NCBI GenBank assembly: GCA_024362935.1
Contig: JANCRA010000012.1
Coordinates: 7,254,001-7,318,000, forward strand
Length of the DNA: 64,000 nucleotides
DNA from: Setophaga petechia
Lineage: Eukaryota > Chordata > Aves > Passeriformes > Parulidae
Reading direction: 5' to 3'
The notes below the pieces were generated by a model that made no database searches, was not told the DNA's origin, and worked only from the letters and a program-made list of their open reading frames with translations. The first letter of the stretch is position 1. Every line of letters starts with the position of its first letter. Positions 1 through 13,900 of this stretch are shown here, in pieces. Position numbers and translations under genes: made by a program.

Positions 1-94
1 CTGACTTTTGCACAGGTGGAGTAAGAGAAAATAATCCTGCTCAGCATTGATGTCCTGGCTACTTTTACATTGATGTGGTGCAGTGTGGGCTGAT

Positions 95-130
95 GAATTG
101 TGCCCTGGCCCAGAATTGTGCCCTGGCCCA
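95..130. repeat. 18-bp tandem duplication
   Basis: Two identical copies of gaattgtgccctggccca, head to tail. Confidence 0.9.
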
Positions 131-1149
131 GATAGCCAGAATTCAAGTACTGCATTCAACTTTCAAGCAACCTGAGACATCTGTATCTGGTGACAGCCTT
201 TTTTAAAGTTACCATCTGGTTTTCAAGAGCAGGCTATGCTGCAGTTGTTCCACCATATGCCCTCTCTGGCAAAGGTGAGATCACAGGCTGGAGCAGGAGG
301 GAGGAGAGCTGCCCCTTAGCCTGCCTGCCCTTAGCCTGGCGTGGGGTGGCTGGGTAACCACATCTTAAGGAAGGGCAGGTCAAGTTCCACCTCTGGCTTG
401 ACTAGTGATAGCCCAGTAGTCTCTGACTTTTCTTTCTCACAAATAGGGAGCTAAAGGGCTTGCAATAGGGAACTAAAGGGCTTGCACTTTACTCCAACCC
501 CTACACTCTGCTCCTCACCCCAGTCGTTCTCTTTGTAGGCACCAGCAAGGCAGACATACAAGAATTTGGGGTTTGGCTTTATTTCTCAAAAAAATACAAC
601 TTCACATCAACTATCCCCCATTTTCTGGTGTGATGTCATCCCTGAACCTTTTTCTAAGGACTTACACATATGCACATAGTATATAGTAACACATATGCAT
701 TTGTATATACATGATCTACTACAAAAAATCCAGAAAGTGTCAGCAGATATGGTAGTGTGGAGCAGAAGGGGAAAGACTGTTAAGCCCTGTGACTTCCCTG
801 ACCGACATGCACTCAGCACATGATGAAATAAAAGGCTGGGTGTTAATCTGTGGTGGTTGTACCCAGGCTCTAAGGCCTGTTTCCACTGGCACAAAGCTGC
901 CATGAGCTTCACCAACATGCCCACAAGCAATGTCAGGAAGGGACTGACTGTAGATCTCCTAGAAGGTTCCACACATGGTGGAGGTGTCATATGAGGTGTT
1001 GCAAATAGCACAGATCTCCCATGGCTTAATCTGTGCTTCTAATCAGTGGGATCAACTAATCCATGGGACTGTAGCTCCTGTTACCCAGGGTAACAACTTT
1101 AGAAGTCCAAGGGGATGGGTGTTCCTCTATTTTCCATCAGCAAAGTGCT

Positions 1150-1182
1150 TTCTATTGAAGGCTGTAGGAGCCTTCAATAGAA
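1150..1182. repeat. Perfect 14-bp inverted repeat, 5-base loop
   Basis: ttctattgaaggct, a gtagg loop, then its exact reverse complement. In the CELSR1 intron before exon 1. Confidence 0.9.
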
Positions 1183-1803
1183 TGAGCTGTAGGAGCTGTG
1201 CTTGTGCAAGGTTAGAGAGAAGGGCAATTTTGCAACTGTCACCTCAGAATATTTAAGGCAGGTGATTTAGGCAATTGCACACAAACTTTCTCCCTGTGAA
1301 AAGACTGTGTCGCTGGGGCAGCTGAATAATCTGGCCCTGGAGTATTCACAATTAATTCATATTTCCTGCTGCCTCCCAGCCTTTTCCTGTGTTTAATCTG
1401 TTAATTAGAAGCAGGTAGTCAAGGTTGTGTTGAAAACATCTGAAGCAACTGTTGCCCTCATACTTCCTGCTCTGTCCACCCACTCACCAGCAGAACTATA
1501 TCAGCTGAGATCCTGAGCTTCCCTTTCTAGGAACAGCTCTCATGTGGGTAATGCCATGGCAGTGTGGAGGTGCTGCTTTTGAGTACAGGCACCAAGATGC
1601 CTACCCACAATCAGGGTAGGTTGTGAATTTGCAGTACTATCAACTGTTTCACAGTAACTCCCCTAGACCAGCTCTTCATCCATGATAGATTGAATGTAGC
1701 TCAGTGGAAGAGGGACTAGCTCCCTGTGAAATAGCATAATTTTTCCTCTTCACATTTGTCCTGAATGATAAAAACCATTTCTCTTGTGTATTTTGATCCA
1801 CAG

Positions 1804-1970
1804 CAATGCCTTCTCCTCAGCGTTTCAGTGGTGAGAGCGTTATCATTTGGAGTGACCTTGACATCACCATCTCCGTGCCGTGGTACATTGGGCTGATGTT
1901 CAGAACCAGGAAAGTCAATGGCATGTTAATGCAAGCCAATGCTGGGGCTGCATCCAAGATCAACATTCAG
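1804..1970 (+). CDS. CELSR1: CELSR1 window exon 1: laminin G, first part
   Basis: Acceptor ccacag, donor gtaaag. It begins with two bases of a split codon and then reads [12 protein letters not shown]..., including the [10 protein letters not shown] stretch typical of a LamG strand. It encodes 55 complete residues and ends in phase 0. Confidence 0.9.
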
Positions 1971-4900
1971 GTAAAGTGTGGCTGCCTTTGCTTAGAAAAG
2001 AATTAATACTCCCCCAGCAGTGGATATGGCCAGATGAACTACACAGTTCCATCCACCTAGCTAAATGCATGTCAATAAAAACATATCATTACTTTAGCCT
2101 TTTACAATGATCAAAAAGTGAATGATCAAAATATCATTATAAAAGTCATATTCATTTAAGATTATTTTTCTAGTCAGAGGTGGTAGTGGGCATTAATATA
2201 GATGTAAAAAATTGATCTATTCCTTTGGAGATTTTTTTGCCCATAAGGGAAGCTGGAACATGAATGTCCAAAGTTATACAAGGAGTTCTTGCAAGCATTC
2301 TCATCTTTACTCTTTGGGCTTTTTTTCCTTTTGGGTTTTCTTAAGAAATATTATCTTGCCCTCCACCTCCTTCTGCATCAAGTACAAATATGTAACAAAA
2401 AAAGACATTTTTTTTTTCCTCCCAACAGATACTGAACAACTACGTGCAGTTTGAAGTGTACAGTGGCCTGAGCCAGGTTGCTAGTTTGAAGATGAGCCAG
2501 TCACGGGTCAGTGATGGGGAATGGCATCATTTATTAGTAGAGCTGAAGAGTGCAAAAGATGGTAAAGATCTCAAGTACCTTGCTGTTATGTCCTTGGACT
2601 ATGGGATGTACCAGGTAAGGCAGCATCATGACTTCACCATGAGCACTGCACAAATGCTTTTAGGACAAACTAGGATAGAGGACTGTGGACAAGTACTTAT
2701 GCTGTACATGTTCTACAGTGATTTATGTCTAATCAATTATATTAATTTATTAAGCTTTATTATAAGATATCTTACAAAGAAGTCATAAAAAGACACCTTC
2801 CAATGTCTGGCTCCTCACTACTTTGGTATTTTTAATGTAATCTGTCAGCTACTGCTTATCACCATCACAACTCTGTCTGTATCACAGAGGATGATAGTGC
2901 TTCTTATCAGCTGTCGTTTTCCTCACAGAGCACTGTGCAGATTGGAAACCAACTACCTGGATTGAAAATGAAAAGCATCATTGTGGGAGGTGTTTCTGGA
3001 GACCAAGTCTCTGTTCAGCAGGGATTTTATGGATGTATGCAGGTATGAAATTAAAAGTGTAGCAATAAATTTTGAACTCATGAGAAAATGCCCAGGTGAA
3101 AATGTGGGAGGTTTCTTTTTCATCTGCCCTCAAACATTTCTGGTTCCCCCATAAAAATGATCTAAGAATCAAAATATTGAAGTCTACCCACTTTGCCAGA
3201 TACAAATGTGATCACATAGGGGAAAAACATTTGAAAAAAAAAATCTGGGTTTGGCTCATCAGGTGATTTCTTTAAAATGTAGCCTCATTGATTGATTAAA
3301 ATAATGAAACACATAGTACTGTACTCTGAAAGGAGACTCTAACTTTAAAATAATTGTCTTTTGTCACCAGGGAGTAAGAATGGGAGAGACATCTACAAAC
3401 ATAGCGACACTCAACATGAAACAGGCTATCAAGATCAACGTGAGGGAGGGCTGTGAAGTGGATAACCCTTGTGATTCCAACCCGTGTCCCCAGCACAGCT
3501 ACTGCAGTGACGACTGGGACAGCTACTCCTGTGTCTGTGACCCAGGTAACCTGCTGGCCACTCAAACAGGAGCTGGATCACGCCTCCATGAGCTCATCAG
3601 AAGCAGCACAGCAGCAGTAGCATGCTGGCAAAGTATTCATCTTCTGATTCTTCCTCTTCCAATCAGTATTACCCTCCTCACTCTTACTGTAGCACCCTGG
3701 AAGCTGCACTCCTGGGCTAAGAATCCAGGCAATGTATCCACCAAATGGAAATATGGTCTCTGGTCCAAAAGGCTCCTATGCACCTCTCCTTTTCTTTTAA
3801 TGGTTTTCTTTTTGGTTTTGTTTTTGTTTTTTTTTTTTTTTTCTTTCTCAGCCTTTTCTGCTGTTGAATTTCAGTCTCTCACTCCACATCCTAATCAAGA
3901 TACTTTGAATGTTTTCTCTGTTTTGGAGCATGTAGCCAGCACATGCTGTCAGCACCCAACATAGTCACCTCCCATACATGCAGCAAGAGAATACAAAACT
4001 ATTTGTAGCACATGCCCCAAATATAAAACTGGGAACCAAAGGCACAAGGGTGCCTCAAGCATGGTAACAGACTGTCAAAAAGAAAGGCTTACTATCATTT
4101 TGTTTGAGAGGGAAAAGAGTGTTTCATTTCTGACAGTATCTCAGGGGGAATCTACTGATTATCAAAGATGTGTTATTAGTGTATAAGCTTAAGACAGACA
4201 GTCTTTTGGAGACATGCAAATCATAAATTACAATGGTTGCTGTAATTTTCTTACCTTGTCTCCCCAGGGTACTTTGGGAGAGACTGTGTTGATGTGTGCA
4301 ACTTGAACCCATGTGAGCATGTCTCCACATGCGTGCACAAACCTAGCTCATCCCACGGCTACACCTGTGAGTGTGGACAAAGCTACTACGGACAGTACTG
4401 CGAAAGCAAGTAAGAGAATTATTTTGTTCTTTGTTTCTTGATCCTACCAGGAAGCTCTTCACCTATGGCAGCAGTCCTCCCACTTCCTGTTCTGCTCCAA
4501 TAAGCTTTCCTGTTACAATTTGAGTGGTATTTTTAGGCTCCATTGCCTTTTGGCATTCCTGAACTCTTCCCAGAAACTAGACATGTTATTCAGGAGTCAC
4601 TTTGCTTCATCAGCTGCTTAGGGGCTCAACCAGTTCTGCTGTGTTGCACAGCACTGCATCTCACCTGTACTTTGTGGTGAGCTTGGCCTGGCTTTGCTCT
4701 GCATCTCTCCTCCAACTTCTCCAGCACACAGAGCGATGCACCAGTTTGGTGGCCTCTAGCAAGATAAGGTCTCTTGGCAGTGTAGGTCCAGTCCCTGGGC
4801 TGGCAAAGAGCCATCTCTTCTGGACAGTCTGGGCCCTGTGTCTGTTGCTTTGTGGGAGAAACGTGCTGATTCCCTCGTCAGCAGCTTCCTGGTCTCTGAT

Positions 4901-7900
4901 AAGCATTCAGAAACCAGCTTTATCCCAGAGGCGGCGCTTTGATTTACTGTAATATGGGCCATTCATAATGTGCAAATGAGGTGCATTTGTCTGCCTGTTT
5001 AGGAATGGCTCATGTGATGTTTCCTTCCCTTTGAAAACTGCAAGCTTCTTCCTCTGCCTTTTGTAGTGTGGGCTTGCAAATGTTGGCCGTGCTGTTGCCA
5101 GATTTGTCTTTCATTCCTCTGGATTAGGGACACAGAGACATTGTCCCTTGTCATTATCTGACATGTGTCAAGTGCAACATTGTGGTTTTCATATTCGAAA
5201 GCATAGAAGTACAAACCTACCAATTACCATAAATAAAATTGGCATTGGTCTTCAAAACAGATGAAAATAGCTTTTCTTTCCTAAAAATGAGCAGCAGAGA
5301 GGATTGTGCATTTCCAGAGTTCCAGTCTCAGAGCCCTTGTCCTTCAGGCTATTGCTTGACAAAGACTCCCAGCTATCAGAGAATCAGAGCTTTCCTTGCC
5401 AGAACTAGTGTTGGGGCATCTGTGGGATAACCACCTCAGAGGCTCACCCAGATGAAACAGTCCCAGTGAGAATGGGGTTTTCCTTCAACAGGGGTGGCCT
5501 TTGGCTTGCTGCTTAGCTTCCAGTGCTGCTGCACTCAGTCTGAATCATAGTTTTGATCCACAGTCCAGATCAAAGCAACCACACTCCCCTCTTCCATGTC
5601 CCCAACCATGGGTCCTCTGTCTCTCCTGAGGCAGATCAGGGCTTTTCAGACCTTGTAGTGAACAGTCCAAGAAAGCCAGGTTGGCTGAAAGTAGTGGCTT
5701 TTCTTTATAGGATGAGCTTGCAGATAGCTTTGCACCTGAGCTGGTGTCCCTGTGGGCTGGGTCAGGATGGGGATGGGGAGTGGGATATAAAGTGTTGGGG
5801 AGCTGTACCCCAAGGCGATTTGTGGTGGTAGATAAAGCAGGGCACAGGCTCAGAGCCAGCTGCACTTGAAAATACTTAGAAAAACATTCTCTCTAGGTTT
5901 TCATGGCATTGATATTCTAAATTTTCCCATATTATACTATATTTATATTTATATATGTATTGATTGTTGCTTGAGTTACATTACTGTCTGTAAGCTGATG
6001 CAGTTGAGTGCAGATTTGGTCCAAAGCTTTATTTTCACCCTTTTTAAGAGGGAACTTAAAATAACTTTTTTTCAATTTGATTTTCTTTAATAGGATCGAC
6101 CTACCTTGTCCCAGAGGTTGGTGGGGAAATCCCATCTGTGGCCCGTGTAATTGTGAGACTAGTAAAGGGTTTGATTCTGATTGCAATAAGACCAATGGAG
6201 AATGCCACTGCAAGGTAAGCAAAACAAACCATTCTTAAGTCAAAATTTCTTTAGTTTAAAAAGAAACTGTACCACTAATAATTGCAAGTGAGTATCTGAC
6301 ACAAAGTACACACAGTTGTGCTTTGTATCACATATATATGTATGTGCACAGTGGAGTTAATCATTACCCAAAACATTTTGCTGGCACCACCCTTCTCCAA
6401 ATCATACTGTACAGCTCTTATCTTATTTGTGTTTGGAAAAGCGAGCCGAGAGGATGAAAGCCTGGCTCTGATCTCTGAAGTGCAGCCTGGTTTATCAGGG
6501 GAGATCAGGCTGGGGTGCAGAGGATTGTCAGTGGGGTTTTGTGCATCACAAGTGAGTAATGGCCATGAAACAGCTCGGGCCAGCTGGCTGAAGCTCTCCC
6601 CTGTGCTTATGGCCAGCAAAAGGCCTGGCAGCTGGAGAGAGCTGCAGGGCTAAATGCTTTCCTCATCTCTGGACAGGCAGGGACAGATGGGGGACATGGG
6701 AGGGGAGGCACCTCGTCATGAAGGTTTTACAAAGGACTTCTCACAAAGGGTTTTAAACTGGCTTGAATGACATCAGAGGAGCTGGGCTTGTGCAGACTGG
6801 CGGCTGTGAATCTGGCCCCCTGCTCCTTTCCGAAATGCCAGCAGGACACACAGCAACTGTTGCATGAAACGGAGTCAGTGGGGTGCCAGCTCCAGCTCTT
6901 GTGCAATCCTAATGCCTCAGATCAAATGCATGTACAGAGGTGATTTGAATTTGGGATCATTGCAAGCTCTCCACCCTCTATGTGAAACACAAATGCACAG
7001 TGCAGGAAGTTTCCTTAGTTGCTCCTTCATGACATACAAGAGCAGAATTGCAAAGCTGAGAAAACGAAATCCTCCAAGAATATGTTTGGTGGGCACTTGC
7101 AACAAGTGCCCAAGGAGTGATATGGGCCCTGTGGCTCTGCTGCAAATGGCAATTCAAACCCTGGGTCTCTGATAATAGTAACATAACTTTTATCTGTGCT
7201 CTGCAAAATGAGCCCTTTTATGATGTACATGCTGCTAGAGCAGGTTTCAGAAATGTGGGCAGTTTGGAAGTCAAGCACCTCGTGTCTATCATTTTGGTTT
7301 TTCCAGGCCAATTACTACAGGCCCCAAAGCAGCGACACCTGCTACCCCTGCGACTGCTTCCCATCTGGCTCCCACACGCGCGCCTGCGACATGGAGACGG
7401 GACAGTGTCCCTGCAAGCCCGGCGTCATCGGGCGCCAGTGCAACCGCTGCGACAACCCCTTTGCAGAGGTCACCGTGAGGGGCTGTGAAGGTACCTCAGC
7501 CCAACCCTGCAGCCCAACCCTGCGACCCAGCCCTGCAGCCCAGCCATGCTGCCCGGCCACACTGCCGTGTGGGACCAGAGCCACTGGCAGCGCGCAGATG
7601 GGGACACTGCGGGGGCATTCCTGGGCCCAGCAGCGTGGCTCCAGCAGTGGGGGCAATGGGGACTGCAGCAGCCTGAACATGCGACCCCTCCTCCTAGATA
7701 TGTGCCAGTGTGACTCATGGTGGCTGAGGGAATGGAAAAAAAGCTCTTATCTCTTTAATTTTTCTCACATGGAAATAGAGCCAGCTGAGGTGGAGTAGGG
7801 GGAGCAAAAGACTAGCAGCAGCTTTTCTTTAAACCTGAGTTCCTCTGCCAGTGCAGTGTTGTATTGCTGAGCTGCAGCTGAAGAGGCTGGTGAGAGCCCT

Positions 7901-10900
7901 CATGCCTTTTGCCCACAGAGGCACCGTGCCGTGCGCCTCGTGCACTCTGCCTTCCTTCCCCACCTTGCCCATCCTGCCTTTCCTCTCACCCACCCACCCA
8001 CCCACTGTCCTCCTGTGATCAGCACAAAGCTGCTGCAGCAGCAGTGTGTGGGCAAAATAAAGGAGAAATGTTTTCCCACAATAAAGGAGCAAGCAGAGAT
8101 AGGCAGAGCCAAAATCCAGAGCCCCATAATCATCCAGAGCTCTCCTCTGCCTGTACCTGTCTGTCCAATCTGTTGGATAAGGAGCAGCTGATGGGTTACA
8201 GCTTGGAAGACACTGTAGAGGACAGGCATCCTGACAGGGCTTTGGAATTACAGGAAGATCCTTCAGGCAGGTTGAAATGTCTCACTGTTGTGATTTTTAT
8301 CTTGTCAGAAAAATTGCATCATTTCTTTTTCTGCTTTCAGTAATATATAATGGCTGTCCCAAAGCTTTCGAGGCTGGTATTTGGTGGCCACAGACCAAGT
8401 TTGGCCAGCCAGCTGCTGTGCCTTGTCCTAAGGGCTCAGTGGGTAAGTTCTCTGGGTAAATAATTACCTACTTTATCTGCATGCTTTTTTGTTGTTGTTG
8501 TTGGTTTTTTTTGGGGTTTTTTTGTTTTTTAATGTACATAGGGAATAGCATTAATTCATTTGGTCTAGAGTCTGCAGCATAGCTTATATATCATAAGCAG
8601 AAAAGTATAGCTAGCTGAAATCAAATACATTTGGAATACTAGCAATAAATAAGTTCAACAGTACAGCAGATAAACATGTATAAAGCACAGAAGTTCTCTA
8701 TTTTCAAAAAAGCAGAACCTAATTTTCTATTTATCAAGCAATTCTTTCACATGTAACTTTCAGTTTCTAGTGACTTATAAGTGTTCTTAAGACATACAGT
8801 TCCTTTGGGCAAAGATAAAATTAGGAAAAACATACTCCTGATGACTGCTTTACTAGGATTGGAGCCTACTAAAGCTAAGAGTTGCAACAAAACTTACATT
8901 TTTCCACACAATATCTTTTCCATAAGCAAAACAACTGAACAACACCTTTTATAAAGCAGATGAGCTATGTTGTTGTGTACAACAGGCAAATGACAATTTT
9001 TTCATATATGTCTCTGAAAACATGTATCAGGTTTTTGAAAATAGAGTTCCCAATCTTTTCCCAAGGCTGTTCTGTGGGAAGTGAAAACTCTGTCCTGGTT
9101 CTGGACATGGTAACTCTCTGCTGTGAGTGTTCCTTAGGCTCAGGGAGTTACACCACTGCTTATAGGTGTGCTGAAGATTTGTGGTCAACCTAGCTCCTTT
9201 TCTAAAGATTTTAGGAGATAGATTTTTTTTTCAGGTGAAGAATATTTTCATGATTAAGCAGTATAAAGCTGAATTAAAATGAGTTTTCTGCACTGTTCTT
9301 GAAGTGGTTCACCCAAGCGTCTCTTCTAGGTTATGTTGCTTATAGTAATTGCACGTTCTAAGTAAATTTTACAAATTGTTCAAAGTAAGCCTTATGATAA
9401 TAAATATTCAGACTAAGAACCTGAGGCTTAATTGTATTCACCTAATAATGGAAGAGGAATAATATAATTAGATACAGTAAAATTAATTATAGTTCTTATT
9501 TAGATATTGGTAATTAAATGGCTTAGACATATGTAGTATGTTATGTGCAAATTACTAGCACAAATGTCAATTTTGAATTAGATTACTTGCAATTCATGGT
9601 GAAGGATCCTCAGCCAAGAATTGCATTTTAAAATTATTTGACAAATAGTACAAAATATAATAGGCTAAATTAAACAGTAAGCTGCTCACAGTCCATTTAC
9701 AAGTAGCAAAAAGGCAATTATGCATGTTGGTTGAAGTGTTTAGCACATGCAGATGTGTGGGCATGTGTTGATGTGAATACAGCATTTGTCCAGGAGCTCT
9801 TCCTATGTAGGCTATTGCACAGAAATCTCAGCAGGGGTTGGTTTTCAGGAATACTTAGGAAGTGCAGAGTCCTTCTCTTTTTTGTTATAAAGAAATGAAT
9901 TAATTAATTTGAGAAAAATCTGGCAGTGAGGCTGAGAGCAGTTGGCCAGAGCTTGGAGTTTACCTGACTTTTCTCCAAAGCCTGGCAAAAGCAATTCCTG
10001 AAGATTAGTCGTCCTTAACTTTTCTCTCGCAGGAATCCCCTGTTTGGAAATTGAAATACATGTGTAGCTTTGTGCAACTTAAAAATATAGGAAATCTGAA
10101 AGTCTAGGATAGTAGAAATCTATGAATATTTACCCTGCAGAATTCAGAAAATTGTTTGCCATTCATGCTTTGTTTCCTTCAGGAAACGCTGTTCGCCATT
10201 GTAACATTGAGAAGGGCTGGCTGCCTCCTGAGCTTTTCAACTGCACCACCAACACTTTTGTGGATCTAAAAATCATGGTAAGCTGGGTTTTCTCAGTTTT
10301 CCCTGTATTTTGTGAATAATGACCAGTTTGGACTCCAGTTTGATATCTCTGCACTCAGTCTTCTAATTGCAACCTTGAACAGCCTCATTTTCCATCAGGA
10401 CCCTGGTGCTTTGCTGGCTCTCAGTTACATCTGCCATTGAGTTTTGTTGCCAGCTCTTTCTTAAGACAAACAAAATTTTCGCTGAACTATTCCTGTCTGC
10501 CAAAAATTGTCATTGTCTTTGTAACTAGAATGAAAAAATATATATGATTGGATTTTTTCTTCCTTTTTATCTGATTCAGAATGAGAAGTTACACCACAAT
10601 GAGACCAGGTTGGATGGAGATAAAACCATACGGATCGTGAGAGCGCTGCAGAATGCCACCAAATATACACACAGCTTGTATGGCAATGATGTGAGGACAG
10701 CTTACCAGATCATGATCCGGGTCCTCCAGTATGAGAGCCAGCAGCAGGGGTTTGACTTGGCAGCCACAAGGGATGTGGAATTCAATGAGGTAAGAGAAAT
10801 ACTGTATACTGTGCTGAGCCATTACAGTTTCCCTTAAAAATTAGGTGGCAATGGGTAATTAAATTTGTCTTTGACCAAGGTGAAGCTAATATTGTGTAAT

Positions 10901-13900
10901 TGACTAATCTGTTCCACAAATAAACCTTTATTCTCAGATTAGAATGGGAAGTTGGTTATGCATGTGTCTATGCGTGCATGTGTATGTGTAATACAACTAT
11001 AATAGAATGTGCTTTTCTAAAAAATATCATCATGGTAACAGCCAAAAGCAATATTCCCCATATGAAAAGAAATCATCACATTAATATGTTTTTTCTGGCT
11101 AAAATAGTTTTGTGTATTATATTTATTTTTGTTGTAAAACATGCCTAATGTGATCATGCTCATTTAAATGTACAGCGAATTAAGTCCAAGCCAGTTACTG
11201 ACTCTGAAGGTTTCCTCTAATTCAGTTTGAGAACACTTGAGTCATGAGTTGGTACATTGAAAGACATTCCATATCATTGATATTTTAAGGCACATACTAA
11301 AATGTGTGCCAGAGAGTTTCTGCTACTCAGAGCATTGATGAAAGTCACAGTTATTACCAAAGACCTGACCAGGGCTAGAGAACAAGCTGTAGCATCCTCC
11401 CTGTCTGGTAAAATTTGTAGTTGTGGTGGAAAAATGTGACATTTGAAGGCACTTGGGAGTATTCTGTGGTCTGATAAGGTGAAGCCTGGATGACCCATGT
11501 CAGGCTTATAGAGCTTTCCTCAAACCCATGTGTACAGGGGGTACTGTTCTCTACTCTTGCCCACACTATCACCAAGATCCTGGCCATGGCACAACACAGA
11601 GTCCAAGCTAAAACATCTGTTTGGATCTGTGCTAGCAGAGCCCAGAGCTTGGACACAGTGTGTGGAATGATCCTCCATGGGTCAAGCCTGATGTCTGTGC
11701 TGGCCTGAGATCTGTTTTTCTCCCTGAGAAGGTGTGCTACACCCACATCACTGCTCACAGTACTCCAGGAGGATCAGACAGGTCAGGCAGACCGGGGGTG
11801 AAATTGGAGAGCCTGTGCAAAGCCAAGCTGCACCAGGAAAGGATATCACTGGAGAGTTAGGAGCAGGAAGAAATGCAGCTGAGAAAATTCCTTGATGTCT
11901 TGGGCTGCATAATCAGCAGAGAGTGGAGAACTTCTGAAATATTTTATGTTTTAGATGCACCAAATTTTAAGAGATTCAGTTTTTTCTTTCCTGTGGAGTG
12001 TGAAGCAGGCTGTTCAGATCTTGAAAAGGAGCTTCATTTCTAGCATGTTTTGTTAAGTAGAAATATGAACAATAAGCAAAAAAAAAAAGAAAGGTTTGGA
12101 AACATATGCTTTAATTTATTGTTCTCTGCACTTGGCACTGAAATTCATACAGATGATGTTTTCAAGAACTCCCTAAATATTTTAGGATAGGTCAGGAATT
12201 TGAAAACTAATGAGTACAGCTCATGAATAAAAGGAGGCAACATCTTAGGCTGAGGAACCACAAGGGGAGAAGGAATTTTTTTTTTATAATCCTACATAGA
12301 AGCCTGAAAAATAGATAATAAAAACCCATAAATAATGTTCACAAACATGGAGGAGGCCTGGTACCAAGTACAGTATGTGTCTTCTGCATTCCTGGGATCC
12401 ATGTTGTGCTTCTCACCCTAGGTAAAGGTGGTCATACTGGGAGTCTCTTTCAGCTCTGATACGTGCTTGCAACCTCAAATAGTACAGACAGGACACAGAT
12501 AGCTCCTTCTAAATGAAGCCTAAATATTTGTCTTGGCCATTTTAGACCTTGTGGTGATTAATTCCTACTGCCATTTACGCCAATTTTACCTTTGTTAGGA
12601 ATTAGGTTTTGTTACAACAACATAGTTCATATGTACACCAAGATTAAAAACTTTTTAGCGTTTTTCTCACTTAAGCCATTTAGCACACTCTATTGGGGTC
12701 AATCTCCTTCCATTCACCCTGAGGGTCCCTTTGCATATTTTTCTAAGAAAGGGCAGAAGAGTCAGGTCCTCAGAAAGAAATGCCTTTTTAATACCATTTG
12801 TAAGCAATGTAAAAATGGGGAGACAATGACATGATTTAAGTTTTCTTATGTATTTCCAAGTTTGTCTATGCAAGTTAATATTCACTCTTAGCATTCTTCA
12901 CGGTATAAGTTCTCTTCATTATCTAGGAAACAAAGCAAAAAAAAAATAAAGTAAAAGAGGAAGTGATATTTCCATTCATGGCTTTCTTTTGTTTTTCAAC
13001 AAAAAAGAATTATTTTGATTTATCTGGGGAATTTCTTCAGTGTACCTGCTAAGAACTGTGTTTTTCATGTGTCTGATCTCTCAGAAACAAAGAAAACATG
13101 GATAGGTTCTCCTCTTGGATTTTCTTGCTTGATTTCTTGTCAATAGGAGGACAAAAGTAGGCAGTTCTCTTACAGTCTCCAATTTTGGCTTACTTTAATT
13201 GTAAAAAAGTTTAGAGGGATTTGCTTTACATGACCAAAAAACCTCTGGGTGAGTAACTGGTGTGTGTATTTTATATGGCTGCAGTAGAACATGCCTGCAT
13301 TAAATATTTCATTATACACTTACCTAAGGCAGTCAGGCAAATAATTTTCAATACTTCTCACTTGAAACCCAGCTCTGTGTTTGATTCATAATTCAGGCTT
13401 GTACTTTATTTCTCAGAATATTATCAAAGTGGGTAGTGCTTTGCTGGACCCTGGCAACAAGGAGCACTGGGAGCAAATTCAGCGAACAGAGGGTGGCACT
13501 GCTCACCTGCTCAGGCACTATGAGGAATATTTCAACAATGTGGCCCAGAACATGAAAAAAACCTACATGAGACCCTTTGTCATTGTTGCTACTAACATGA
13601 GTGAGTATCTGTGTTGAAAACTGCCCTTTTTTGACTCTTAAAAATGTGCTGGACAGAGGTGCTAGTTATTTGTTTTAATAGTACCTACTGAGAAAAATCA
13701 TTGCATTGTTTCAAATCCATCAAGCCTTGATCCATATCTTTCAGTTGGCACGGGGGCCCCCTGGGAAGTGTCTCATCTGTTTTGCCTCTGGACCATGCCA
13801 CTTCTCCATGTGGCTTTTTGTTGCAGTCATAGCAGTGTAGAGATAGTAGGAAGGACTAAGTTTGTAAACAAAGGTAATGCCTTTTGAGACCAACTAGTAT

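Larger units (their letters stand above)
1..1803 (+). other. CELSR1: CELSR1 intron (left window edge)
   Basis: No exon with good splice sites and LamG/EGF-like translation is seen. It contains an 18-bp tandem duplication (95-130), a near-exact duplication around 449-486 and a perfect inverted repeat (1150-1182). The first split codon of exon 1 must be completed by an exon left of the window. Confidence 0.7.

Noticed and set aside
11375..11758. Antisense open frame of 127 codons in a CELSR1 intron
   Set aside because: No domain, no promoter or splice context, intron-like composition.
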